Positions 45,501 to 57,500 of a DNA stretch of 64,000 nucleotides are shown piece after piece. Each line of letters opens with the position of its first letter. Position 1 is the first letter of the stretch. The position numbers and the translations under genes were made by a program. The DNA is from Ligula intestinalis (taxonomy: Eukaryota > Platyhelminthes > Cestoda > Diphyllobothriidea > Diphyllobothriidae): the NCBI GenBank assembly GCA_036362985.1, contig JAYGXS010000005.1:51645136-51709135 (forward strand), written 5' to 3'. The notes below the pieces were generated by a model that had not been told where the DNA came from, ran no database searches, and was given only the letters and a program-made list of their open reading frames with translations.

Positions 45501-48500
45501 GCTGCCAGCACGAAGTTCTTATTTACACTTCTCACGTTGACCCGAGTTCGGATAGGTAGTGGACCTACAAACCGTGAAAAAGCAATTCAAACGATGGAGG
45601 ATGAATATATGAAACGCATTGTCAGTTATACGCAAGCACCGTGGTCCTTCTGCTTCTCTGATATGATTTACCAGTCAGCAAGCGCCTCAGGTGCGACAAG
45701 CAGGCTCCGGGGTGTCGGGCTTTGCGGCCCTATACCTATCAGGCGAGTGGTTCGTGAGTTTGTGCCCGCTGGGGAACTCTCTGTCGAATCAAGGCGTTTC
45801 GCCGTTGTGCTTCAAGTGCCGGTTAAGGGATTTCGGTTACCGTTTTTGGTTTCTGCCGTATTCAGCCTATACCGTCTAGGCTTGCGCATCGCCGTCATAT
45901 CTTCAATACTATAGTCGCTGTTCTTACAAAGGCGTCAGGATTGGATTGCAATTTGTCTTTTGCCCTACTTGGACTTTTTTGTTGGCGTACCAGCTAAGTC
46001 TTTTTGTTAGAAAACGGTTTTGTTTTGTTTTGTCAACTAGCTGGCTGGCTGGCACTCTGTAGGTTGCTCAGATATGCATCACCACTACAGTAGTCTCGCT
46101 TATTGCCTTTATTTAATTTACGTGAACAAAAAAGGCTGGCAGTGACGCCAAAAACGGGGTGTCAAATTCCCGGATTTTTTATCCGGTCGTTCTTTGCCGC
46201 TGGCTTCGTGGTAAATGCCGCAATTTCGGCTTCCCTGGCCATGCACTTTGCCAGATCAAGTTATTTAATATGTTCGCGGGACAGTTAAATTAACGGACGC
46301 TCCTTGCCTGTTATCCTTTAGACTCAACGACCGGGACTGGAACCATGCCTGCGCCCCGAAGTGGTTCGGACATGACATGCGACCCCGCAGGGAACCATCT
46401 AGCCCCGCCGCGACCCACAGCATTTTCTGACGAAACGCTGGACCAGGTGAAGACTTCTGGCCGCTGTAAGACGACGGACGAGCCCGCATCGGGAAGCGAG
46501 GACACGGACACCGTCTCGGACACCAAGGTCAGTTCATGCTGATAATCAGCTGCTGTTCACGTTACCTTATCCCGCTGATGGTGAGGATTTCGCGCGGACG
46601 CATTCAGGACCTCTTTGAGACCCAAGGCAGAGCGGGACTGATGAATTCCGTTATTGGTCGGGTTAACGTTCATCAACGAGTGTCAATACACCCTGACCTA
46701 GACCAGCGAGACAACAAGTTCGTGGCTCAATGGTTAGGGCGTTTGACTGATCAAAAAGGTCGCGGGTTTGAAGCTGGGGTGGAACACCACTTGGGTCTGG
46801 GTATGACTGGCTGACGAAGGGGCTTATCAGCCAGAAATGGCCATTCCAGTCTCCTTTGTCTTTGCCAGCAATACCATCAGCTTACAACCAGCTGTCACGA
46901 TTGTCAGGTCCTCTGTCGAGCCCCCAGGCAGATCGGGACTCATGAGTTCTGTTAGCCGTCAGTTGAACGTTCATCAACGAGAACAAAGTCGTGCCTGGGA
47001 CAATTGTCATAGTTTCGAAATCCTCCGCGAATTCATCATCAGAGAAGACAGCAAAATAGGATTATTAATACGCAGGGCCTTGCAGCATTTATAGGACGCA
47101 GGCACTATGTTATTGCACACTTAACGCCCCCCCCCCCCCCCCGAGGATAATTGCCCGCTTGTGCGCTAATCGCTTGACGACTGTTTTTAATATTGTCTCT
47201 GTGATGATGGATCCAGCGATCATGTCTGCTTCTTTTCTCTTGCTTGTGGGGATTCGCATTTTCGCCTGTAATGCCATGGCTAGTGGGAGTGTGTGTTGAG
47301 TCGGTCATGTTGAAATGCGCTCGGATACCAGCTGTCTTGCTTTCTCCTTCCACAACTGCCACTTTTCGTGACAGCGTGTGCGATCACTGGGACAGCTGTT
47401 CTATTAGCCTGGCGTTTCGAAGTCTTTTGCAGATCCATCATCAGAGAATATAACAGAATTTGCAGGGAGTTGCAGTACTTATAGAGGATACAGCCACTAT
47501 ACTACTGCACCCTTATAAACATTAACGACCGCCCCTATCGCGAGGATAATTGTCCGCTTGTGTGTTTTTTTATTTGACGGCTGACTCTACTATTGTCTCT
47601 GATTATGAATCCGCGAAGGATTTCGAAACACCAGGCGAATAAAATCCCCGTGTCAAATACCACATGGGCGTCTTCTCTATTACTTGCTGGGACTCGCATT
47701 TTCGCTTGTAAAGTCCTGGCTAGCGGAAGTGTGTGTATTGAGTCGGTGTCTGGCACATTTGATCGGATCAAGACGTCACTGCGAGACCCTAGGATTTCAT
47801 TTGAGCCAGGGAACCTTTAAGGTCACCTTAGGAAGGAGTCATTGCAGTCTGCCTTCTAAGCGTTGAGTTCGATGCCAACCCCTAAAATCAGCTGATGGTG
47901 AAACTGTGCGCTCGGGTGTTTCTAGAGAGAGAAGTTAGGCGCTAGTATCGAGATCGATCAGCCTCACTGCTCTTTTCTTCTTCACCACCTCATTGGTCCA
48001 TCTGAAGGAAGCCGGCTTGAAGTGGGATTGGTCACAAGGGCCGCGAGCAAAGTCGTACAGGCCACAAACGGAACCTTTTAGTGCTGAGGGCATAATGCGT
48101 TATCTCCTTAGCTTACAACATTCCAGGACACGTATTTTAACGCTACCCTACATCAGTAACGTCTCTGGCTCGGGCATGTGTCCTCTGAAGTCACTGGAGT
48201 TAGAAGCAGATCAGAAGCGATCTTCAGACGCCAGCAATGGCATTGACATAGCTTGTAATCAAACCTCTAAATCTTTTTGATTAACTGTGCTTTGCAGCTG
48301 CAAAAAGTGGTTTTGATTGATCCTTTTCATTAAAAGTTGCCTTTTCACGTAATATTATTTTGCTCAAGAGCTATGTCATCCTTTTTGAGGGCATTACCGC
48401 TGACTGCGGGCTTAGCCACCTGGCATCTGAATTGTACAACGCTGTAGACGAAGCTAGTGGTGCTCAAGTGTTTTTTCTCTCTCACCTCGTCTCCACAGGC

Positions 48501-51500
48501 CTGGGCCGAACGCTTCCGTTGTGCAACTCTGCGCGATCCCAGAAAACTGAACAGACACTCAGTCGGTATGGCAGCTATTGACAGCAGTGCTCCGGAAACC
48601 ACCAGCAGTGATAACTCACCTACCGCTTCCCGGCGCTTCCTCTTCCCCTGTTCCCCTCTCAACACCCTGCAGCGGGGTTCCCTGACTCGAGGGGGCTCCC
48701 GACCCGGAGGCCGGCCCGGTGGTGGTGGCGGTGACTTGGGTCGCTCCGCAAACAGTCTACGCGCTTCTAGCGCCACTAGACTCCAGGACCGGACTGCTGT
48801 GGCTTTGAGTGCTTCGCCGCGAGTCCGGCGTGTCTCCCGGTCCTCCAACTCCTCGCCTGATCGGTCTTCCCTCTCCTCTGCCGGCCAGAGGAGAGGCTTT
48901 GCTCCAGGTGGCCCCGAACGGGAGAGCGTCTCTTTGGACACTGTTCCAGGCTCCTCTTCTCAAAATCTCTCTCTTACCACGGAGGCGGCAGCTGAGATTG
49001 CCCCTAAAGCGGTACACAATGAGACAACATAAGTGCCTTCCCTGTTTGTCTGTCTTTTTTACACACACGAATCCTTAAAACCTGAGTCTTGTCAGCATTT
49101 CGCGAAAGCCTTAACTGCGACCTTAGCTAACCATCAGCTCATTTTAGACGATACCTTTCCAAATACTACAGTAGTTCACCAACGATGTAGAGCATTTGAT
49201 GCGTTGACTAGATGTTTGTCAGGAGAAGTGGATCATTGGGCTGCTCATTTGATCTAAACAATTACCACGGACCGATGTCTGGCGCTTCATTTATTTATTT
49301 CGTATTAGATTACCTCCTGAGGCTTTACTTCTAGGCCGATTTTGTTGCAGACATTTTCTTTTTTTAGGGTTTCAGAGGTATCCGTTTGAAGGGGAAAACG
49401 AGAAGAGGGGGGGCAGGTGTCCTCTTGTGTGCATTCTCACGTTTCGTCTTTTTCGCACCAGCGTATTCATTGACTAAATGGGTGCTTAGATGCATTTTGG
49501 TGTGACTGGTGGTCGGTACTTTCTTGTGTAGGCCAGTTTTTCAGGTTTTTTGGTGAGGATAGAAATCAGTATCTTTGAGAACTCTTTTATTTATAGGCCG
49601 TTGCGTCATACACATATACAAGCGCAGCCCTAAAAGTTTCTTGCTTAACATAATATTCACAAAGTATAAGCAAGATTGTTTTTACAAATACCTCCTGTCT
49701 AGAGTCTGCGCAAAATTAGTTTGGGCCAGATTATTGGGAGAAAACAGGGGACATTTATAATTATCCAAGCGTTTCTTAAAGGGCTCTAGGGACGTCGCCT
49801 CCACAGTGGATTGCGTGATATCATTCCGAGGGTTCCTGCTGCAATATCAGAACATATTGGAGTTGTGTCCGTGTACTAGTCTCATCCTTTTCAATCGGAT
49901 GAGGCGACCTCAATTACACTCGAGTTCTACACGGAAAACTAAAAAGGACTCCCTTATTATGATCTCTAGTGGGTCATTTCTTACAGTGGAAAAGATTATT
50001 GACGAAGTTGTATGTATACAGTTAGTTGACTGGATAATAACTCCAGTCTGCATCTGATTCCAGGTCCTAGTTATCTACTGGGTTTTTGCTTTTTATTTGC
50101 CAAATATACACCCTCAGCCCCTCTCTCTGTGAGCACATACTGTTTTTTGGCATCCTGTTTGGCAGTCATTTGTTAGTCACAACCATGAATAGCCGACGCA
50201 TGATACCAATTGAGACGGTGCATACTGTTTGAGGTAAGTCTAACGTTTATCGACTTGGAACAAGTGAGCAGTCGTGTGTTCACTTCTCCTTCTGCCTGCA
50301 ACTATGTAAACAACCTCTTTTGAACTATTCTGCTGTACGGAAGCATTTCTTAACGGCTATGTGCCAATACAAGGACATTTGCCTCTATTCCCCTTAATAG
50401 ACCAGACCTGGCGGCTGACTCTTTCACCGCAGCAAAAAACTGATTGGCTCTTGAGTGTTTTGTCGGGCTTCTGATCTATACGCACAGGAGACGTGGCTTT
50501 CCCCATTCCGTTCCCGCCGTATATCTGCGGCACGTGTATGGTAAATAGGGCTTCGTGCTCTTTCTGCCTACATAGTACTTGTTATCTAAAAAGCAGTTCA
50601 CCTCGCCTCACTAGGACATAATTTGGCGATTGGGATCAGTTATCGTCCCATGTATAGGTATCCTACCTTGAAAATAATACTGACTTACCGCTTGTGATAT
50701 TCCATCGCCGATGCATTTCTTTGCAAGTAAACCTTTCTTGCTACTGTTCCTGCCCATGTCTCGGATGATGAATTCGCTACGGATGTCGAAACGTCAGGCG
50801 AGTAAACGTATTGTCCCAGCGATCGAGTCGTCTTCTTCTCCTCAAGAAAGCCTTTGTTGAACGCATTTTTTCTTTAGGTCCTGATAGATGTGATCTGCAC
50901 TAGTGCCTGGAATCTGTTGTTGTGTTGACCTTTTCGTCAAAATTTCTTCTCTTTCACAAAAATCCACCAAGGACTTGAACTAACTGTCCCGCCTTCCTAT
51001 TTCCTCACTTTTACAGCCCAGTGGCAGTCTTTCAGGCATCGTCAAGGAGCCTCTTTCCGTCAACGCGTCGTTTGTACCAGCTGCAGAACCGGACATGCTT
51101 GAGGAGCCACCAGTGGCCGGTCCCTCCTCCTCCTCTGCGGTTTTAGTGTCAGAAAAGCCGCCCGAACTGCCCTGCTTTCAGCAGGCTCTCTTTACCCAAG
51201 AGAAGTTTCTTTCCCCGGCACCGCCGCGGAAACCCACGGAGCTTATGGCATTTCATATCTTCCAGTTGGCCAAGTCCGTCCGCTTGGTTGCGGGTGGACC
51301 CAGTGCTAGTGGTTCAGTCTTCATAGCTGATGTGGAGGCCTATGGGGCTGCACACAGGAATCTCCAGCTCGCGGCTTTTCAGGTTCGTTTGTCGGCTACT
51401 TGCCCGCTCTCCCCCTCCCCCACCCGATCATTTTCACCGCTTCTGGTAACCAGTTGGTTATATTATCTGCTTTTGAAGGCAAGTTTGGTGCACTACTTGT

Positions 51501-54500
51501 AGCTTGTAAGTAGTGGTTTTACTTGCAGCACTACAGGCTTCAGGCCAAAATCCCACTTTGTAGGTAAAAAAGGCACCGGTGGGAAGGATTTATTGTACAC
51601 AGAACTCCCGGCTGCTGTCTGAAATGGCAGTGGCCCCTGGCAAAGCCAGGACTAGTGTCGACTGCGTCCAGTCATGTCAGTGTTTGGTGGCGTAGACTGT
51701 ATCGGCTGAGGAGGGGGAGGGGGAATCAACATGTTCAAATGACGCACGTGTCTGTTCGACCATCGATTTTGGTGAAGTCCTTCAAGTGCACCAACAGGTT
51801 GGCACAGTAGGTTACGCCCTCAGGGTGTAGTGTAAAGGGATAGAGGACGTAGTTAGCGCTAACCGCAATCTTCGCCCGGAGTCTCAAAGACTGCACAGGA
51901 TCCGGCGTAGGTTGCTTTCTGCAATGCAAACTGAAATACCGCCTACATTTTTCTGAAGTGACAGTAGCCTTTTGCTCTCGTATAACTGTACTATCTACCC
52001 TAAACTCACCCTTAGTAGGTGTGAAGACAGGCCCAATGAGGCCGAGACTGATACAGTTATTTCTGTTGCTATTACTACTGAATATCAACGTAGCCGAGTC
52101 TTAATAGTATTGGTACTATTTTTGACGCTGAAATTTGTCAGAAGTGACGCTGATTTGAAAATCAATGCTGGGGCTTATATCTCCTTTATACTCAGTAAGG
52201 TATGGGGAATTTCGAGTCGATACACGTTTGAGACCCTGAGAATATCAGGGTTTGCCATGTTTTTCGTCCTCTCAACTCTATCCTCCCAGTCTGTGTCCTT
52301 TTCAACTTGCATATTTGCAGCAAAAAAACATATAGCCCGATAGACTCCACGCCGGGAAGCATGACTTTTTTTTAAATTTAGCCTGCTCATACAGTTTATG
52401 CACCTCCCTATATGCTCCTGTGCTCACCCTTCTACCGGAAGGTACCCCTTCGACTAAATTCCGCCACAGCAGTTCAACATTCCCTTTGTATCTGCGACTC
52501 CAACGGGGAACTATGTAATCTAACTCCATGCACCCTGATTTAATCTACTATTTGAGTGTGTTGTTTGTCACAGCTACTGTCAACCTATGCCTAATTTTCA
52601 CTCACTCATGGTTGTTGTTCCAACCTACCGTCACCGCATCAACATACCTTTTGGGCTAAGGCTCGGCTGGTCAGTTATCTCCGACTGTCGATTCCACCCG
52701 TCACCCAAATCACAGTAGCCGGGATTGCCAACGCCCACTATGCCTCACTAGAAGTCCAGATAAGCATGGCTTTTTCGTTTCATCCTTAATTTGTCATTTT
52801 TAAATGTTCGTTTCATGTACATATGATCCAGATCACCATCGCCGCCGTATGTAATTTTTTCACCGTCCATGCTGTCTCGCGCAATTATTACCAGCCTCTC
52901 TCCCCTTCCCCACATCCTCCAGATCGGCCTCTACGCACTGGGTCTGTACAACTCGTTACATCCCTCTTGGCAGAGTCGGACCTACTCGCGTCACGTGACC
53001 TGGGTTAGTCAGCAGGTCTTTGAGATCGGTCTCCCCGCGGCCTTTGTGCTCTATCACTCCTGGCGTAACCACCTGAATGCCGCCGAGCTGGCTGCTGTGG
53101 CCTTCCAACTCTCACGAGAGCGTGACCGCACGGTACGTTGCTACGTTGTGCAACGACACCGCCCTCGGTGTTCGTTTACCGGTTCTGTGCTGGTCCCATA
53201 ATCTCGCATAAAGTCTTAATGCTTACTTTCATAAACCATATCATTTAGCATATTCGGAGTAAATGATAGAAGAACCTAGAAATTCCATTTTTAGACGGCA
53301 CAGGAATGCATTAAGTGTAGTGAATATTCAAAAATCGTTGCAGGCCGCTTTGTTATGCAACGAGGCATAAACATAAACTGCTGGGAAGGAGAGGCGTTTG
53401 CGAAATAGCAGCGTCGAACACGTTCACTGCATTCCTACCATAAAATGTTCACCCTAGCCAACTTTGGTGTAAATATAAGGTCTTTTGAAATTAGGTAAGT
53501 AGTGTATGTTTTCTGTTAGAGAGGCGGTTGAATGTCTGCAGTGAGGACAGTATTCCACCGGCAGTGTGTTCTAATGTTTCCAGAAGCCACGCTTCGTGCC
53601 GCCTTGGACCCTTTGTTTCAATCCCCCAATAAGCAAGGTCGCAAGAAGAGGAAGTGCTTATTCTGTCCCCAGTGTGGGTATTTAAGCAATCTAGTTTATA
53701 AGGTCGGAGCAATCAGCTTGTTTCTTCGAGCGAGTAGCGACTCGAATGGCAATCCGATTGGTTCTTCCCTGGTGGTTGATGTTGTGACTGCGCCCATTCC
53801 CACGATTACTCATCTTACATAAAGGCCGCCGAGTGCAACTCCCCGCCTATGCAATGAAAGCGCGCACCCCAGTTATTGATTTTATGTCATAGCTGCTTGG
53901 TCCAGTGTCGTGGGCCGTAACAGTTGATTCTCATCCCGGCGGCCTCACGTGACCTCGGCTCCTTGAATAGAGTGTTTGGAGTGGCTGTCTGCGGGTTGCC
54001 AGACTCAATGGTTCCTTAATCTTGTCTTTATGGCGCTCCCAGTCGAAGCCTACCTAGCGAGGCATGCTGTTCGTACGCGCGTTGAATGTTGGTCGCGCCA
54101 GCTGTCTGTGTCCTCCCCCACCTTCCGTCTTCTTGACATTGTCTTTACAACCGGGTCCCAGTGTGGGAATGGTGAGAGAGTGGGGTCGATTCTCCGCGAG
54201 TCTGCTTTCGCTGTATATCTAGCGGGAGCCACCGCGTGGCTTCAACTCCTTGCAGCTCGTGGTGGAAATTGTCGAATTCGACGGTCGGACCGTCGTAGTC
54301 GTGTGTGCGGACCGATAGCGCGGCCTGGGAGGGTCTCGCCAGGGCTGCATGTGTCGGTTAGGTCGGCTATTAACACGGTGCCCCCTAAAGGGGTCCCGGC
54401 CTAGATGCGCTTAACGAACGCGGTGGCCAGGTCAAGACAAGACAGGCGTTATTCGGGTTGCGCTCCCATAAGTGATGTCAAAGATGATGGGGAGTCTTCC

Positions 54501-57500
54501 GGCATTCATGACACGCATAGTTGCAGACCCAGCCGCCCTCGGCCTTAAGGTACACCCACTCCGAGGGATATCAGTGAGGTTTAACATTTCCAGCCGCCTC
54601 CGCCTGCTCCCGCCTTCGGTCATCTTGAATTTATCGTAACACCGGGCAGGGGTGGGTGAGAGAAGAGGGCATGCGGTAGATGCAATGTGAATCTAGTCGT
54701 AAGTCACCACCCCTTCACGCACTTGACATCGTTGGAATGGACGTTCAAACTGTCATTCCATCGGCCAGTACTTTCTAGTTGAGGGTCTCGGATGAACTTG
54801 GGGGTGTAAATCTAGGCCGGTCTATCCACAAACCGTTCAGTTGTCGAGTTCCTTGTATACCTCTACGTCTGATAATATCCGCGTTGTGCACATGTGCCCG
54901 TCAGACTCTTGCGGACACTATTCTGCATGATACATAACGCGATTTAGAGGAATTTGTGCGTATGCTGGCTCATTTCCAACCCTGCTGTATGATTTCAGAC
55001 CTTTTGCCGGCACAAAAGTAGTATAGTACCCAACACAGGAAGCAACTGATGGTTTACGTGTGCGGCTGTGAGATGAAAAGAGTACACTATAAAAAGTTTG
55101 CGTCTTCAGAAATTATTGAATTTATTCAAACATGCCTACTTTTACATTATCATTAGAGATGTGCGTGTATTATTTTGAGTTGAACACTAGACTGCATTTT
55201 TATTCGATGACAATTTCTATAATGTGCTTTACAATTCCAAATATTTGTCCATTTTCTCCCAACAGTTGGTCAACCTAGCTGCCGAACTCTGTTTAGCTAG
55301 CCTTACTGACTGCGCTACTCTCAAGCCCCATGAGATTCTCCGTGCCCTGAGTCAGTGCCAAGAGCATTCAGCTAAGACCCTGGAGCGGGGTTTGCTGTGC
55401 ATCGAGAAGGGCGCCGGTGCCTCACCCTACGGCATCCTGCCCGAGATCCACTTTCATCTGGCTCGCAGTTGGTTTGACCTCTACGAGGCAACAACCAAAC
55501 AGCACAAGGAGATGCTGTCGCGGCTGGAGAAGTTCCAACAGCAACCAGAGGGTGGCAGCAGCAGCACTGAAGCACCCACAACCACGGCTGACCAGGTGCC
55601 ACCGCTCCCAGCTGCAGGCAATCCTGCGCCGTCCGACCAGCAGACCTCGACTGTGTGGTTGCCAGACCCCGCTGTCGCCTACCAACAGCAGCAGGTCTTT
55701 CGTCCACCGTCCTACGCTGAGGCCCAAATGATGTCCACCGACGGCTACATCGCCGCCTTCTACCACCATCCGGGTCCGGGCGTTTCTGCTGCGGGTGGTG
55801 GTGGTGGTGGATGTGAAGTGCCCGTGTCCACAGCCAGTCTTGGCATGGTGCCCCAGTTCTACTCACAACTGGCTACTCCCGGCGGCGGTTACCAAGCGCA
55901 GTTCTCCGCCGCGTCCTCGGTGGCAGTCTCCGGTCCGGCTGCATTTGAGGGACAACCGACGGGCTCTGCCAGGTGTTTCCGAGCGCCCCTCATGCTCCCA
56001 CCCCAGCAACAATCGCAGCAGCAGCAACAACAACCACAACAACAGCCCTTCATCGCACAAGAGGCTGCTGTTGCGGGCGCCTACCCACATCTGTTCCAAC
56101 ATGGCTCGGCAGCAGCTGCTGCTGCCGCCGCCGCCGCCTACGCGATGGCACCTGTCTGCCAGACTCAGCCTCAGCAGCTGGTAAACGCGGTTGATTAGTC
56201 GCCTTTATTTGTTTGTATGCATGGCAGTTCTGTGGATTTGCCCCACCACTCCCCCTGCCCCCGATTGGTTGCAAAGTAAGGTTACTTAGGAATGGACGTT
56301 TATTTGTACTTGTACTTGATCCGATTAGCTGCAATTGTTGGATAAATCGGCTTCGCGGATGGCGGCGACCCATTGGTGGTGATTGGAAGTGGGCTCATCG
56401 CAAATGTCAATCCAGTGTTTGTTCCAGTGTCGCAAGCCGTAATCGATTACAATATTCATGTGTTCGATGTCAACTTGACAGTCTTGAGTCACATCTTCAG
56501 CTGACCGCTATGTCGGTATCTCCAGTTTACACAACGAGGATGACTCGCAACCAAGCTGCAAAGGTCCGTGGATGTTTTGCGCAGGTAATGTTGGGTGTAT
56601 GATGCTAGACTCGGTAGTTTGAAACACCTGCGATATAGCCCGAGAGTGGAAATTTGATCCTACCAGAAGACGCTTCAGAGGCATCGAAGACACCAACAGT
56701 AAAGGACTTCGAGCGATAGGATGTCTACCTTTCTGATAGGCCATTTTTCGTAAGCATATATTAACGCCGGTCTAATTGATGCTGTGCATATCAGCAGCTT
56801 AGTACTTGAGCTGATGTCTGAGCGAGACCAGAGTGGTCTGGCTAGCGACCTAAATGCATTTCGAGCCCTCGTGATATGGTTCTTGATTTCTTCTTTGGCC
56901 TGTCAGTTGTCTAGCATGCTTCAGCTTACGTACTAAGCTGCTGATATACAGAGCATAAATCAGACCGGTGTACGTATATGCTTGGATGGATGGATGCGAA
57001 AGTTTGAGTTCCAGATGTTAGCATACGTAAAAAAAGAAGAATAAGAAGTTTTGTCGAACACCAAGATCATTATTTTATTAGTATGAGCTTTCGGGCTCCT
57101 ACAGGAGTTCATTGTCAGAGGTGGGAAAACAGCAACAAACGAGGTGGCTAGTTCTGACGTGCGTACAAAACAACTAAAATTTTAACGTGTAGAAAACTAA
57201 TAATTGTGGGGTTTGGCCGCCGACTCGTCGCTGCGGACTATGTCAGTCTGTGTTAGTGGGTGAGATCAGCGTGTTAGGTGGGAATATTTATAGAAGTCAA
57301 ATCGACAAGGAAAACAAGCGACGTTTATAGAGGAAAGGTCAATTATAAGTCATAGGAGTAGAGGGGAGGGAAAGAAAACTAATTAACCACCAGTGCCCTG
57401 AGCCTCGAGATACCTGCGCAGGGCAACATATGCGGGCGCCAGCTCAACACATCGGTTATCTGAGTTGTCATCTGATGCCTAAGCTTCAATCAGTTGTCGG

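Larger units (their letters stand above)
46528..48498 (+). other. Intron 12 (2.0 kb), tandemly repeated PLE-derived sequence
   Basis: Two repeat systems: a unit of about 300 bases (46609-46681 versus 46908-46982, sharing GTTCATCAACGAG) and a unit of about 425 bases (47143-47300 versus 47541-47735, sharing GAGGATAATTG, TCGCATTTTCGC and TGTTGAGTCGG-like blocks). Three hammerhead-like motifs lie inside. A poly-C run is at 47127-47142. Confidence 0.75.

Noticed and set aside
45456..45914. 152-codon open frame in intron 11
   Set aside because: No recognisable domain or transposon similarity; adding it between exons 11 and 12 is not needed.
46720..46790. A functional tRNA gene
   Set aside because: The anticodon arm cannot form a 5-bp stem with a 7-base loop and no acceptor stem is evident.
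55372..56373. Long antisense frames over exon 16
   Set aside because: Complement of Gln/Ala/Pro-rich codons; no homology.
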